Below, piece after piece: positions 1 to 10,613 of a DNA stretch of 64,000 nucleotides. The notes beneath the pieces are model-generated. The model worked only from the letters and a program-made list of their open reading frames with translations, ran no database searches and was not told where the DNA came from. The stretch is from Liquorilactobacillus mali (lineage in GTDB: Bacteria > Bacillota > Bacilli > Lactobacillales > Lactobacillaceae), in assembly GCF_001437155.1 (NCBI RefSeq), contig NZ_JQAR01000004.1:56621-120620 (forward strand), in the 5' to 3' direction. A program made the position numbers and the translations under genes. The first letter of the stretch is position 1. Every line of letters starts with the position of its first letter.

Positions 1-1
1 T

Positions 2-553
2 GACGATGGACTATACATTGTTGATCAGCATGCGGCACAGGAACGTTGTAAATATGAATATTATCGTAAAAAAATTGGCGAAGTTGGGACTAGTCAGCAA
101 AGTTTGTTGGTTCCAATTGTATTAGATTATTCTACAAGCGATGTACTGCTGATAAATCAAAATCTTGACAAACTTGCCGCGGTAGGGATTAATCTTGAAG
201 AATTTGGCAGAAATAGTTATATTGTTCATCAGCATCCAACCTGGTTTAAAGCAGGGCAAGAGGAATCAATTTTGCGCGAATTGATTGATTATATCTTGAA
301 AGACGGTAAGATTGATATTGCAGCCTATCGTGAAAAAACAGCGATTATGATGAGTTGCAAGAGATCGATAAAGGCAAATCATCACCTGGACGACTTGCAG
401 GCAAAAGCTTTGTTAGAAGAATTGAAAAATTGTGAGAATCCATTTAACTGTCCTCATGGACGGCCGGTACTAGTGCATTTCAGCAATTCAGATATGGAGC
501 ATATGTTTAAGCGAATTCAGGATTCACATCAGAGTCAGCGTTCGCTGGATTAA
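2..553 (+). CDS. mutL: DNA mismatch repair protein MutL, C-terminal part (cut by window start)
   Basis: Only the last 183 codons are present, reading in frame from base 2. This is the C-terminal dimerisation/endonuclease domain of MutL, which nicks the new strand after MutS finds a mismatch. The motifs of the nicking-type MutL are visible: [12 protein letters not shown] fits the DQHA(X)2E(X)4E metal site, followed by an SCKRSIKA segment, CPHGRP near the end, and FKR close to the C-terminus. This MutL is therefore predicted to be a latent endonuclease, as in bacteria lacking MutH. The stop lies 16 bp before ruvA, so they probably share a transcript. The N-terminal ATPase lies outside the window. 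Confidence 0.96.
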   Translation, partial: DDGLYIVDQHAAQERCKYEYYRKKIGEVGTSQQSLLVPIVLDYSTSDVLLINQNLDKLAAVGINLEEFGRNSYIVHQHPTWFKAGQEESILRELIDYILKDGKIDIAAYREKTAIMMSCKRSIKANHHLDDLQAKALLEELKNCENPFNCPHGRPVLVHFSNSDMEHMFKRIQDSHQSQRSLD

Positions 554-569
554 GGAAGGAACGAAAATC

Positions 570-1184
570 ATGTACGAATATTTCGATGGATTGATTACAA
601 ATGTTACTCCGTACTATATCGTTGTTGAAATTCAAGGAGTGGGTTATCAAGTTTATGTTGCAAATCCATTCAGGTATCATGTCGATTTAAAAAAACAAAA
701 AAAGGTATTTATTTATCAGGCTGTGCGTGAAAACGCAATTACTTTGTATGGCTTTTGGAGCCTTGCCGAGAAGAATCTTTTTTTGAAGCTGTTAAATGTT
801 TCTGGAATTGGTCCAAAAAGTGCATTAGCCATCTTGGCAAATGATAATCATTTAGGATTAGTTGAAGCAATCAATGGCGAAAATGTTGTATATCTGACCA
901 AGTTTCCAGGAGTGGGCAAGAAAACCGCACAACAGATCGTATTAGATTTAAAAGGAAAATTAGACGATCTTAGCGAACAAAGTGATTTTGCTGGACAGCA
1001 GAGCCTTGAATTCAAGGATGATGGTGTTTCTAATGGGAATCTGACTGAAGCACTCGCGGCACTTGATGCTTTAGGGTATACTAAAACGGAAACTAGAAAG
1101 ATAACGAAGCAATTAAAACAAATTAATGCTAATTCAACTGATGATTATTTACGGGCAGCACTCAAATTGCTGATGCACAATTAA
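570..1184 (+). CDS. ruvA: Holliday junction branch migration protein RuvA
   Basis: RuvA binds the four-way junction as a tetramer and loads the RuvB motor. The 204-residue product has the usual family length. The N-terminal OB-fold begins [12 protein letters not shown]. Two helix-hairpin-helix segments follow, [12 protein letters not shown] near residue 80 and [12 protein letters not shown] near 112. The C-terminal domain III (about 155-204) contacts RuvB. The ATG is preceded by AAGGAAGG. ruvB follows 24 bp downstream with its own AGAAAGGAGG site, so the two are coupled. Confidence 0.97.
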   Translation: MYEYFDGLITNVTPYYIVVEIQGVGYQVYVANPFRYHVDLKKQKKVFIYQAVRENAITLYGFWSLAEKNLFLKLLNVSGIGPKSALAILANDNHLGLVEAINGENVVYLTKFPGVGKKTAQQIVLDLKGKLDDLSEQSDFAGQQSLEFKDDGVSNGNLTEALAALDALGYTKTETRKITKQLKQINANSTDDYLRAALKLLMHN

Positions 1185-1208
1185 AATTAGAAGAAAGGAG
1201 GACTTTTA

Positions 1209-2222
1209 ATGGTTGATAAAGATCGTGTTGTTTCAGGAAATTCGCAATTCGAAGATGATGAGAATGAATTATCCTTGCGACCACGCTTCTTTGCGCAATA
1301 TATAGGGCAACAGGACTTAAAAAATGAATTGGCAGTATATATTGAAGCAGCCAAAACCAGAGATGAAGCACTTGATCATGTACTTTTGTATGGTCCTCCA
1401 GGTCTTGGTAAAACAACACTCGCGATGGTGATTGCAAATGAGATGCAGGTTCAGATTAAAACGACAAGTGGACCAGCGATTGAACGCCCGGGCGATTTGG
1501 TTGCACTTTTGAATGAACTTGAAGCTGGAGATGTATTATTTATTGATGAGATTCATCGGCTTCCTAAGGTGGTTGAAGAAGTTCTCTATTCAGCGATGGA
1601 AGATTATTTTGTAGACATTGTGATAGGACAGGGGCCGACAGCACATCCGGTTCATTTTACATTGCCGCCGTTCACACTGATTGGGGCAACGACTCGGGCA
1701 GGCTTACTCTCGGCACCATTAAGAGATCGTTTTGGGATAATTGCACACATGAATTATTACTCAGAAACGGAACTAGCGCAGATTATTGTCCGTTCCGCAG
1801 GAATATTTGATTCAAAGATCACAACTGAAGGTGCAAAGAAAATTGCATTGCGTTCACGGGGGACACCGCGAATTGCTAACCGTTTACTGAAACGCGTCAG
1901 GGATTTTGCACAGGTGGCGCAAAAGAAGGTTATTGAAGAAGGTATCGTCAGTTCTTCACTAGATTTGTTGCGAGTGGATGACAAGGGGCTTGATGCCACG
2001 GATCGCAAGATTTTGGAAACAATGATTAACTTTTATGGCGGTGGTCCGGTCGGTGTGAATACAATCGCAGCAAATGTAGGAGAAGATGTTGAGACAATCA
2101 TTGATATGATAGAGCCTTATCTTCTCCAAATTGGTTTTATTAAAAGAACTCCAAGAGGACGTGTTGCAACGGCAGCGGCATATAAGCATCTTGGAATTGC
2201 AATAGAAAAAAATAATTATTGA
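1209..2222 (+). CDS. ruvB: Holliday junction branch migration ATPase RuvB
   Basis: RuvB is the hexameric AAA+ motor that drives branch migration with RuvA. Visible motifs are Walker [10 protein letters not shown] (about residues 62-70), Walker [10 protein letters not shown] (about 113), and the sensor/arginine-finger segment [20 protein letters not shown]-terminal winged-helix DNA-binding domain ends in [17 protein letters not shown]. The length (337 aa) is typical. A strong AGGAGG precedes the ATG. Its stop touches the region where queA translation begins. Confidence 0.98.
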   Translation: MVDKDRVVSGNSQFEDDENELSLRPRFFAQYIGQQDLKNELAVYIEAAKTRDEALDHVLLYGPPGLGKTTLAMVIANEMQVQIKTTSGPAIERPGDLVALLNELEAGDVLFIDEIHRLPKVVEEVLYSAMEDYFVDIVIGQGPTAHPVHFTLPPFTLIGATTRAGLLSAPLRDRFGIIAHMNYYSETELAQIIVRSAGIFDSKITTEGAKKIALRSRGTPRIANRLLKRVRDFAQVAQKKVIEEGIVSSSLDLLRVDDKGLDATDRKILETMINFYGGGPVGVNTIAANVGEDVETIIDMIEPYLLQIGFIKRTPRGRVATAAAYKHLGIAIEKNNY

Positions 2223-2236
2223 AAAGGGTGGCTATT

Positions 2237-3280
2237 TTGTCAGAGAAGCATCTAACAACAGAGGATTTTGATTATGATTTACCACAAGAATTGATTGCAC
2301 AAACTCCATTGAAACAGCGTGATCATTCGAGAATGTTGATTTTGGACAGTAAGTCAGGTGAGTACAAGGATGATATTTTCTATAATGTGATTGATCAATT
2401 GAATCCTGGTGATGCACTTGTAATGAATGATTCACGAGTTATGCCTGCGCGTATTTATGGTACAAAGCCTGATACAGAAGGACATCTGGAAGTGCTTTTA
2501 CTTAACAATACCGAAGGAGATAACTGGGAAACATTGGTAAAACCTGCAAGAAGAGCAAAAGTCGGTACCAGAATCAACTTTGGTGACGGCCAGCTTAGTG
2601 CGGTGGTTACAGAAGAACTAGAACATGGTGGGCGCATGATACGATTTGAGTATGAGGGGATTTTTATGGAGATCTTGGACAAACTGGGTGAGATGCCATT
2701 GCCACCATACATTAAGGAAAAATTAGATGATCCTGAAATGTATCAAACTGTTTACTCACGAGAGGTTGGTTCAGCCGCAGCTCCAACTGCAGGGCTTCAC
2801 TTTACAAAGGAATTGCTGCAAAAGATTGAGGATAAGGGAGTTCATTTGGTTTACTTGACGCTTCATGTCGGGTTGGGAACATTTAGACCCGTTAGTGTTG
2901 ACAACATCGAAGATCATAAAATGCACAGTGAATTTTATCGCTTGGATGCGGACGCTGCAAAGGTATTGAATGATGTCCGTAAAAATGGTGGAAAAATTGT
3001 TGCAACAGGAACTACTTCTATCAGAACACTTGAGACGATTGGGTCCAAATTTAACGGGGAAATTAAGCCTGATAGTGGCTGGACCGATATCTTTATCAGA
3101 CCTGGCTATGAATGGAAAGTAGTTCAAGCGTTCATCACGAATTTCCATTTGCCAAAATCAACACTTGTAATGCTTGTATCTGCATTTACAGGGCGAGAGA
3201 ACATCTTGAATGCATACAAGCACGCTGTTGAAGAAAAGTATCGTTTCTTTAGCTTTGGTGATGCGATGTTTATTAAATAA
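2237..3280 (+). CDS. queA: S-adenosylmethionine:tRNA ribosyltransferase-isomerase QueA
   Basis: QueA transfers and isomerises the ribosyl moiety of SAM onto preQ1-tRNA to give epoxyqueuosine. Family landmarks are the N-terminal [26 protein letters not shown], the PTAGLHFT segment, and the C-terminal [12 protein letters not shown] block. I chose the TTG at 2237 because AAAGGGTGG lies 6-7 nt upstream and the protein then starts [11 protein letters not shown]. An upstream in-frame TTG at 2219 overlaps the ruvB stop and has no ribosome site. tgt follows 29 bp later, so two steps of queuosine synthesis are adjacent. Confidence 0.95.
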   Translation: MSEKHLTTEDFDYDLPQELIAQTPLKQRDHSRMLILDSKSGEYKDDIFYNVIDQLNPGDALVMNDSRVMPARIYGTKPDTEGHLEVLLLNNTEGDNWETLVKPARRAKVGTRINFGDGQLSAVVTEELEHGGRMIRFEYEGIFMEILDKLGEMPLPPYIKEKLDDPEMYQTVYSREVGSAAAPTAGLHFTKELLQKIEDKGVHLVYLTLHVGLGTFRPVSVDNIEDHKMHSEFYRLDADAAKVLNDVRKNGGKIVATGTTSIRTLETIGSKFNGEIKPDSGWTDIFIRPGYEWKVVQAFITNFHLPKSTLVMLVSAFTGRENILNAYKHAVEEKYRFFSFGDAMFIK

Positions 3281-3309
3281 TTAAATGTTTTTAGAAATGG
3301 AGAATTTAA

Positions 3310-4455
<1,146 letters not shown>

Positions 4456-4536
4456 TTTTTTTTCGAAAAAGCTAGTAACTAACATGAATCTTTGCTAAAG
4501 TTAAACTTAGTAAATGTTAATAGGAGTGAATATAAA

Positions 4537-4902
4537 ATGAATAGTTCAGTTTCAACTATTATAATGTTTGTTGCAATCATGGCTTTGATGTATTTCATGA
4601 TGATTCGTCCACAAAAGAAGCAACAGCAAAAACGTAAAGAAATGATGAATCAATTAAAGAAAGGTGATCATGTAATTACGATTGGCCGCTTGCATGGTGT
4701 TGTTGACAGCATCAACGATGCTGACCAAACAGTGACTCTTGATTGTGATGGGATTTTTTTAACATTTGATCGGACAGCCATTGGTCGTGTTATTCCAGCT
4801 GAAAGTACTACAGAAAAAACAGCTACCAAGTCGACAACAGTCGTCGAAAAGCCAAAAACGATAGAAAAAACAGAAGACAATTCTGAAGATGAAACAAAGT
4901 AA
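4537..4902 (+). CDS. yajC: preprotein translocase accessory subunit YajC
   Basis: This is a small single-span membrane protein of the Sec translocase accessory group. An N-terminal transmembrane helix (about residues 5-25) is followed by MMIRPQKKQQQKR, then the conserved KKGDHVITIGRLHGVV segment, and a low-complexity acidic/Thr-rich tail. I chose the ATG at 4537 because TAGGAGTG is 9 nt upstream. An in-frame start at 4492 would add an unrelated leader without a ribosome site. No secD/secF follows. The gene ends the tgt transcript ahead of a terminator. Confidence 0.92.
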   Translation: MNSSVSTIIMFVAIMALMYFMMIRPQKKQQQKRKEMMNQLKKGDHVITIGRLHGVVDSINDADQTVTLDCDGIFLTFDRTAIGRVIPAESTTEKTATKSTTVVEKPKTIEKTEDNSEDETK

Positions 4903-5008
4903 TCAGCTTCAAACTAACTGGTCGATTCGTGAATAATAGGAGAGCCTATGTTTTTCTACGTGAGAGTACAAAGAGTTAACAAAAAATTATGGTATTTATG
5001 ATTAGGGG

Positions 5009-5050
5009 GAGTTACTGCAGGACAATTGTTTTGCAATAACTCTCTCTTTT
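5009..5050 (+). terminator. terminator after yajC
   Basis: GAGTTACTGCA pairs with TGCAATAACTC (one C/A mismatch) around a 13-nt loop and runs into CTCTTTT. It ends the mutL-yajC block. Confidence 0.6.
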
Positions 5051-5361
5051 CATTATGAATCTGTAACAAGTTTTCCGTAGTGTTTCAAAATGTGACAAAA
5101 GTTCATTTCAAATTATTAATTTTAGATTAGAAATATATATATATAGTTCTAATAATAGAGAAAATAGTAAAAAGTAGTTTGCTTTTCTTTATTGTAAAAA
5201 TTATAGTATCATAATATAAAAGTTAATTGAGTATCTGAGATAACTACCTTTAATTTGAAGTTCAAGTAGGATAGTAAAAAAATAAGTCTTGGTTAAACCC
5301 AGTATTTAGATTTTTATATTTAAGCAAAATAAATATATATTTCTCTTAGGGAGAGTGCTGT
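5051..5361. other. AT-rich non-coding stretch before the fab promoter
   Basis: There is no credible reading frame here. The segment is very AT-rich, with TA-dinucleotide runs around 5135-5145. I see no conserved RNA motif. The fab promoter begins at its right end. Confidence 0.5.
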
Positions 5362-5390
5362 TTGACAATTTTTAGCGATTGTAATATTAT
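5362..5390 (+). promoter_or_regulatory. promoter of the fab operon
   Basis: TTGACA (5362-5367), a 17-bp spacer and TATTAT (5385-5390) make a near-consensus housekeeping promoter. The start would be near 5397, just before a FabT-like palindrome at 5406-5419. Confidence 0.75.
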
Positions 5391-5405
5391 TCAATCATCG
5401 AATAG

Positions 5406-5419
5406 TTTGATGTTCGAAA
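5406..5419. promoter_or_regulatory. imperfect FabT-type operator downstream of the fab start site
   Basis: TTTGATGTTCGAAA is an imperfect match to the FabT operator type (TTTGA-N-TATCAAA). It sits about 10-20 nt after the predicted start, where a bound repressor would block initiation or clearance. It is weaker than the perfect site before fabT at 5921. Confidence 0.5.
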
Positions 5420-5444
5420 TATTATTTTTAGTGAGGTGACGAAT

Positions 5445-5891
5445 GTGGCATTAATGGATACACAAGAAATAATGGATTTGATACCTAATCGATTCCCAAT
5501 AATCTATATTGATTATGTTGATGAATTGGTTGCAGGTGAAAGTATTGTAGCAACAAAAAATGTTACGATTAATGAATCCTTCTTTCGTGGACATTTTCCG
5601 GGCAATCCAGTCATGCCTGGGGTATTAATCATTGAGACATTAGCCCAAGCAGCATCAATTCTTATTTTGAAATCACCAGAATTTTTCGGAAAAACGGCGT
5701 ATCTTGGAGCAATTCATAAAGCTAAGTTCCGTCGTGTTGTTAGACCGGGTGATGTTTTAAAATTACACATTACTTTGACGAAGAAAAAGGAAAACATGGG
5801 AATTGTTGAAACAGAAGCTGTTGTGAATGGCGAAAGTGCATGTGTTGCAGAATTAATGTTTGTCGTAGCTGAAAGAAATGAAAAAATATAA
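5445..5891 (+). CDS. fabZ1: (3R)-hydroxyacyl-ACP dehydratase FabZ, first copy
   Basis: This hot-dog-fold dehydratase converts 3-hydroxyacyl-ACP to trans-2-enoyl-ACP. The active-site helix carries RGHFPGNPVMPG (catalytic His) and the downstream ETLAQ (catalytic Glu). GAGGTG lies 5-6 nt before the GTG at 5445, giving a start close to the second copy. GTG 5436 and ATG 5454 are alternatives. It is about half identical to FabZ2 at 11078. In Enterococcus one of two FabZ-type enzymes (FabN) also isomerises the double bond for unsaturated fatty acids. Since no fabA or fabM is visible, this promoter-proximal copy could do the same, but that is inference. Confidence 0.9.
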   Translation: MALMDTQEIMDLIPNRFPIIYIDYVDELVAGESIVATKNVTINESFFRGHFPGNPVMPGVLIIETLAQAASILILKSPEFFGKTAYLGAIHKAKFRRVVRPGDVLKLHITLTKKKENMGIVETEAVVNGESACVAELMFVVAERNEKI

Positions 5892-5900
5892 GCAAAAATG

Positions 5901-5933
5901 TTGTTTTTTTACTCATTTATTTTGATAATCAAA
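5901..5933 (+). promoter_or_regulatory. fabT promoter with an embedded perfect FabT operator
   Basis: TTGTTT (5901-5906), 17 bp, then GATAAT (5924-5929). The -10 hexamer lies inside the perfect 13-bp palindrome TTTGATAATCAAA (5921-5933), the known FabT box type. Bound FabT would occupy the -10, so this promoter should be tightly autoregulated. Confidence 0.75.
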
Positions 5934-5967
5934 GTATGAAATATACAAGGAAATGGAAGCATAATGA

Positions 5968-6408
5968 ATGAAAAAGCAAGTTAAAACAATTAATGATTCC
6001 CTAGTTAGAATATATGGAGATATCTTGTGGATTGAGGAAAATGAGTTACGGCAGAGTCGCTTCAAGGATTTGACAATTAAGGATATGCATGCGATAAACG
6101 CGATTACAATGTATGATAAAAAAAAGGCGTCGCAAGTTGCTAAGGAGTTGCATTTAACTCCGGGAACTTTGACTTCGACAATTAATAGGTTAGAAAAGAA
6201 AGACTATGTTAAGAGAATTCGTAGTAGCAATGATAGAAGAGTAATACGATTAGGGCTAACGAAAAAAGGACGCCTAATGTATCGTGCACATGATGCTTTT
6301 CATCGCATGATGATCGATAGTTTTCTAAAAGATGTTGAACCCGATGAAATTAAAACAATTGAAAAAGCTCTACGAAATCTTGAAAACTTTTTACGAGAAC
6401 ATTCATAG
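5968..6408 (+). CDS. fabT: MarR-family fatty-acid regulator FabT
   Basis: This is a 146-aa MarR winged-helix protein. The recognition helix region is KELHLTPGTLTSTINRL, and the wing is KDYVKRIRSSNDRRVIRLGLTKKG. FabT represses fab genes with long-chain acyl-ACP as corepressor in lactic acid bacteria. Its place between fabZ1 and fabH, and a perfect TTTGATAATCAAA palindrome over its own promoter, support that assignment over another MarR. fabH starts 21 bp downstream. Confidence 0.93.
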   Translation: MKKQVKTINDSLVRIYGDILWIEENELRQSRFKDLTIKDMHAINAITMYDKKKASQVAKELHLTPGTLTSTINRLEKKDYVKRIRSSNDRRVIRLGLTKKGRLMYRAHDAFHRMMIDSFLKDVEPDEIKTIEKALRNLENFLREHS

Positions 6409-6429
6409 AGTCAAGGAGTAAAAGTTACG

Positions 6430-7404
6430 TTGGAAAAAATAAGAATCAATGAAGTTGCTAGTTATGTTCCTGCAAAAGTAGTTACAAATGACGACTTAGG
6501 GAAAATAATGGATACATCTGATGAGTGGATTAGCAGTCGTACAGGTATTAAGCAAAGGCATATCAGTCTTAATGAAAATACGGCGGGGCTTTGCAGTAAA
6601 GTTGCAACAAAACTTCTGCAAGCCAGTTCGTGGAGTCCTGAATCAATTGACCTAATTATCGTTGCAACTATGTCACCCGACAGTTATACGCCAGCGACAG
6701 CTGCATTGGTTCAAGGGAAAATTAAGGCTGTTAATGCGATTGCCTTTGATGTCAGTGCAGCATGCTCAGGATTTGTATATGGAATGTCAGTTGCTGAGGG
6801 CTTTTTGCTGCAAGAAGATATCAAAAGAGTAATGCTGATTGGTGGAGAAGTCCTTTCAAAGGTGATTAACTGGTCAGACCGAACAAGTGCCGTTTTGTTT
6901 GGCGATGGAGCAGCTGGGGTTTTGCTTGAGAAATCTGAGAGTGATTCTGGAATTTTGGCGAGAGACCTAAAAACTTATGGTGAATTAGGTGACAAGCTAG
7001 AAGCTGGAAAGACAGATGCAATTGCAGAGTTCCCCAGAATGGGCAAGCATGAAATTTCAGCTTTCTCAATGTCTGGCAGAGATGTATATACCTTTGCAAC
7101 GCATAAGGTACCACAATCAATTCAAAGTGCGGCTGCAAAAGCTGGAATAGAGCTTGAACAGATTGACTGGTTTGTTATGCATCAAGCCAATTCACGAATA
7201 GTTACGCAGATTTCTAAGAAATTACAGCAACCCATTGAAAAGTTTCCAATGAATATCGCTGAATATGGAAATACTTCGGCAGCAAGTGTGCCATTGCTGC
7301 TGGATGAATTAGTGCAAAAAGGTAAAATCAAGCGAGGCCAAATAGTTGCTTTAAGCGGATTTGGCGGAGGCTTGACGGTTGGCACACAAATTATAAAATA
7401 CTAA
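6430..7404 (+). CDS. fabH: beta-ketoacyl-ACP synthase III (FabH)
   Basis: FabH starts fatty-acid synthesis by condensing acetyl-CoA with malonyl-ACP. The Cys-His-Asn triad is visible: DVSAACSGF (Cys near residue 112), FVMHQAN (His near 248) and YGNTSAASVP (Asn near 278). The C-terminus has GFGGGLTVG. The start is TTG at 6430 with CAAGGAGT upstream. 324 aa is the family length. It is the first committed enzyme after the regulator in the operon. Confidence 0.96.
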   Translation: MEKIRINEVASYVPAKVVTNDDLGKIMDTSDEWISSRTGIKQRHISLNENTAGLCSKVATKLLQASSWSPESIDLIIVATMSPDSYTPATAALVQGKIKAVNAIAFDVSAACSGFVYGMSVAEGFLLQEDIKRVMLIGGEVLSKVINWSDRTSAVLFGDGAAGVLLEKSESDSGILARDLKTYGELGDKLEAGKTDAIAEFPRMGKHEISAFSMSGRDVYTFATHKVPQSIQSAAAKAGIELEQIDWFVMHQANSRIVTQISKKLQQPIEKFPMNIAEYGNTSAASVPLLLDELVQKGKIKRGQIVALSGFGGGLTVGTQIIKY

Positions 7405-7423
7405 TAAATAGGAGTGTTATAAA

Positions 7424-7666
7424 ATGACAGAACAAGAAATTTTTGAAAAAGTACAAGGTATCGTAGTTGAACAATTGGATGTAGACGCAGCAGATGTAAA
7501 GATGGATTCTGATATTAAAGAAGATCTTGAGGCAGATAGTTTAGATGTTTTTGAAATCATGAATGAACTTGAAGACGACTTGGATATCAAGCTTGAAGCA
7601 GATGAGAATGTGAAAACAATCAAAGATGTTGTTGATTATGTCAAAAAAGAAGTTGCCGCAAAATAG
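7424..7666 (+). CDS. acpP: acyl carrier protein
   Basis: This is an 80-aa acidic carrier. The phosphopantetheine serine lies in EADSLDVFEIMNELE (Ser near residue 38). A TAGGAGTG ribosome site precedes the ATG. It carries the growing acyl chain between the enzymes encoded on either side, and it is the likely corepressor partner of FabT when loaded with long chains. Confidence 0.96.
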   Translation: MTEQEIFEKVQGIVVEQLDVDAADVKMDSDIKEDLEADSLDVFEIMNELEDDLDIKLEADENVKTIKDVVDYVKKEVAAK

Positions 7667-7681
7667 TTTGGAGATTCGATT

Positions 7682-8620
7682 ATGAGAATTGGCTTTTTAT
7701 TTAGTGGTCAAGGAGCACAATATTCTGAGATGGGAATGGACTTTTATCAAAACGATGAGCTTTTTCGTTCGTTGATTGATGAAGTGAGTTCAAGTATTGG
7801 GATTGATTTACCTACAGTTTTTAAGAACCAAGATGATCAACTGGCACAGACCAAGTTTGTTCAACCAGCAATCGTAGCAATGAGCCTCGGAATATATCGG
7901 ATGTTGCAAAGAGATTTGCCAAATTTGGATGTTAGAGGAATGCTTGGCTTGAGTCTTGGAGAATATTCTGCACTAATTGCATCTGGTGCTTTTGATGTTG
8001 CAGAAGGATTCAGCGTTTTGAGAGATCGTGCGGCCTATATGCAGGCAGATGCCGATGAAACAGACGGCGCAATGCTTGCTGTAATAAAGACTGAGCATGA
8101 TATCATTGCTGAGATATGCGAGCAGGCAAGTACTTCTGATGAAGTTGTTACGTTTGCAAACTATAATTCACCAAGTCAAGTTGTGATTGGCGGCCATAGA
8201 AAAGCGGTAGAACGTGCCCTTGATTTATTTAGAGAGAAAAATATAAAGAAAGTCATTCCATTGAATGTTAGCGGGGCGTTTCATACCCCGCTTTTTCAAA
8301 AGACAAGCTTTCAAATGGAAAGACGTTTGGCAGATGTTACGATTCATAAATTAACTGTTCCAGTGTACAGTAACACTACTGGTGAGCAGTTTACTGCCGA
8401 TAATATTAAACAAGTACTTGCACAGCAAGTCATCTTGCCTACACATTTTGGCGAATGCTTGCAAAATATGATTGCAACAGATGGTATTGATACGGTTGTG
8501 GAACTTGGACCAGGCAAAACTTTATGCAAATTCACTAAGCAAATTGATAGAAAAATTAATAATTTTAATATCGAAAATATGGCAACCTATACTAAGTTTG
8601 TTACAGCAAATCATGATTAA
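7682..8620 (+). CDS. fabD: malonyl-CoA:ACP transacylase
   Basis: FabD moves the malonyl group from CoA to ACP. Motifs are FSGQGAQYSEMG at the N-terminus, the nucleophile elbow GLSLGEYSAL (Ser near residue 93), and the catalytic histidine in GAFHTPLF. The length of 312 aa is normal. It lies 16 bp after acpP and 12 bp before fabG, in operon order. Confidence 0.96.
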   Translation: MRIGFLFSGQGAQYSEMGMDFYQNDELFRSLIDEVSSSIGIDLPTVFKNQDDQLAQTKFVQPAIVAMSLGIYRMLQRDLPNLDVRGMLGLSLGEYSALIASGAFDVAEGFSVLRDRAAYMQADADETDGAMLAVIKTEHDIIAEICEQASTSDEVVTFANYNSPSQVVIGGHRKAVERALDLFREKNIKKVIPLNVSGAFHTPLFQKTSFQMERRLADVTIHKLTVPVYSNTTGEQFTADNIKQVLAQQVILPTHFGECLQNMIATDGIDTVVELGPGKTLCKFTKQIDRKINNFNIENMATYTKFVTANHD

Positions 8621-8632
8621 GAGGTTAATAAA

Positions 8633-9364
8633 ATGAATTTAAAAGGAAAAACAGTGTTTATTACTGGAAGCTCTCGCGGAATTGGAGCTGCAACTGCATT
8701 GGCTTTTGCCAAAGAGGGCAGCAAGGTTATTTTGAATGCAAGAAAAGCTATTCCGGAAGAACTGCTTTCTGAAATAAATGATTTAGGTAGCGAATATCAG
8801 ATCGTGTTGGGTGATGTTTCAAAGCTCGATGATGTTAAACGAATACAAGAGGAAATTTTTCAAGAAAATGAACAACTGGATGTCTTGATTAATAATGCTG
8901 GAATTACAAATGACAAATTATTGATTGGCATGAAGCAAGAAGATTTTCGCAGTGTTATTGAAACCAATCTGATGGGTACATTCAACTTAACACAACCGCT
9001 TTTTAGAAAAATGTTGCGCAAGCGTAGTGGTGTAATCATCAATATGGCTAGTGTAGTTGGTTTGCATGGTAATATGGGACAAGCAAATTATGCAGCTAGT
9101 AAAGCAGCAATTATTGGTCTGACAAAAACAATTGCTCGTGAAGGTGCAATCAGACATATTAGATGTAACGCGATTGCTCCTGGAATGATTAAGAGTGATA
9201 TGACAGATGTTTTGGACCAAAAAGTGAAAGATCAGGTTTTAACAGAAATTCCATTGGGACGTTTTGGAGAAACACAGGAAATAGCACAAACAGCTGTTTT
9301 CCTTGCACAAAACGAATACGTAACTGGTCAAGTAATTACAGTTGACGGTGGAATGACTATTTAG
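8633..9364 (+). CDS. fabG: 3-oxoacyl-ACP reductase FabG
   Basis: This short-chain dehydrogenase reduces 3-ketoacyl-ACP with NADPH. It has the Rossmann motif GSSRGIGAATA, NNAG at about residue 88, catalytic Ser in NMASVVG, and YAASKAA (Tyr-x3-Lys). The C-terminus TGQVITVDGGMTI is typical. GAGGTTAATAAA precedes the ATG. The stop codon overlaps the fabF ribosome site. Confidence 0.96.
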   Translation: MNLKGKTVFITGSSRGIGAATALAFAKEGSKVILNARKAIPEELLSEINDLGSEYQIVLGDVSKLDDVKRIQEEIFQENEQLDVLINNAGITNDKLLIGMKQEDFRSVIETNLMGTFNLTQPLFRKMLRKRSGVIINMASVVGLHGNMGQANYAASKAAIIGLTKTIAREGAIRHIRCNAIAPGMIKSDMTDVLDQKVKDQVLTEIPLGRFGETQEIAQTAVFLAQNEYVTGQVITVDGGMTI

Positions 9365-9375
9365 GAGGTTGTTTG

Positions 9376-10611
9376 ATGAGTAGAGTTGTAATCACAGGTA
9401 TGGGTGCAGTGACACCTGTTGGAAATGATGTTGAAACATTTATTGCAAATATTTTTTCTGGCAAAATTGGATTTGATAAAATTACAAAGTTTGATGCATC
9501 TGAAACAGGAATAACAATTGCTGCCGAGGTAAAGGGCTTTGATCCTACATTGAGAGTTGGCAAAAAGCCTTCTAAGCGAATGGACTTGTTTTCTCAATAC
9601 GCTGTTGATAGCGCTGTTGCTGCAGTTGAGCAAGCTGGAATTGATGAGACAAATACTGATTCATTTGACATGGGTGTTATCTATGGCTCTGGTATTGGCG
9701 GATTGACAACTATTCAAGAACAGGTAACCAAGATGAATAAGAAGGGCCCCCAAAGAGTGTCACCACTTTTTGTCCCAACGGCAATCGTCAACATGGCAGC
9801 TGGCAATATTGCATTGCGTTTTAAGGCTAAGAATATTTGTACTGCTGTTGTGACTGCTTGCTCTTCTGGAACAAATGCAATTGGGGAAGCATTCCGACAG
9901 ATTCGCGAGGGTCGTGCAAAGGTGATGCTAGCAGGTGGTTCCGAAGCTTCAGTTAATGAAATCGGAATTGCTGGTTTTGCTGCGTTAACAGCATTGTCAA
10001 AAGAGACGGATCCAACTCGTGCTTCAATTCCTTTTGATGTTGATCGTTCTGGTTTTGTGATGGGGGAAGGAGCAGCTACCTTAGTGTTAGAGAGCTTGGA
10101 ACATGCACAGGCACGCGGAGCTAAAATATACGGCGAGATTGTTGGTTATGGAAGTACATGTGATGCCTTCCATATGACCTCTCCAGATCCAACTGGTGAA
10201 GGAGCAGCTAGAGCAATGCAACAAGCAATTACTGAGGCAGGCGTCACACCTGATGATGTTGGCTATATCAATGCTCATGGGACTGCAACGCATGCAAATG
10301 ATGTAGGAGAGTCTGTTGCAATTAACCGCGTCTTTGGTGAAGACAGCAAGGTCAAAGTAAGTAGTACTAAGAGTATGACAGGACATCTGCTAGGAGCTGC
10401 AGGCGCACTTGAAGCAGTAATAACTTTGGCAGCACTTGAAAAGGGCCAGTTACCAGTGAACGTTGGAATGAAGACACAAGATCCCGAATGCCATGTTAAC
10501 GTGGTTACTAAAAATCAACAAGAGGCACCAGAACTTGAATATGCAATCAGTAATTCACTAGGTTTTGGCGGCCATAATGCTGTTTTGGCATTTAGAAAAT
10601 GGAGTGAGTAA
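9376..10611 (+). CDS. fabF: beta-ketoacyl-ACP synthase II (FabF)
   Basis: This is the elongating condensing enzyme. It has the Cys-His-His triad: VTACSSGTNAIG (Cys near residue 163), NAHGTATHAND, and STKSMTGHLLGAAG. The ATG at 9376 has AGGAGG 7 nt upstream, so the in-frame TTG at 9373 is not used. 411 aa is the family length. It is the only FabF/FabB gene in the operon. Confidence 0.96.
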   Translation: MSRVVITGMGAVTPVGNDVETFIANIFSGKIGFDKITKFDASETGITIAAEVKGFDPTLRVGKKPSKRMDLFSQYAVDSAVAAVEQAGIDETNTDSFDMGVIYGSGIGGLTTIQEQVTKMNKKGPQRVSPLFVPTAIVNMAAGNIALRFKAKNICTAVVTACSSGTNAIGEAFRQIREGRAKVMLAGGSEASVNEIGIAGFAALTALSKETDPTRASIPFDVDRSGFVMGEGAATLVLESLEHAQARGAKIYGEIVGYGSTCDAFHMTSPDPTGEGAARAMQQAITEAGVTPDDVGYINAHGTATHANDVGESVAINRVFGEDSKVKVSSTKSMTGHLLGAAGALEAVITLAALEKGQLPVNVGMKTQDPECHVNVVTKNQQEAPELEYAISNSLGFGGHNAVLAFRKWSE

Positions 10612-10613
10612 GT

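Noticed and set aside
2219-2236. Upstream TTG start for queA
   Set aside because: It overlaps the ruvB stop and precedes the AAAGGGTGG ribosome site that serves TTG 2237.
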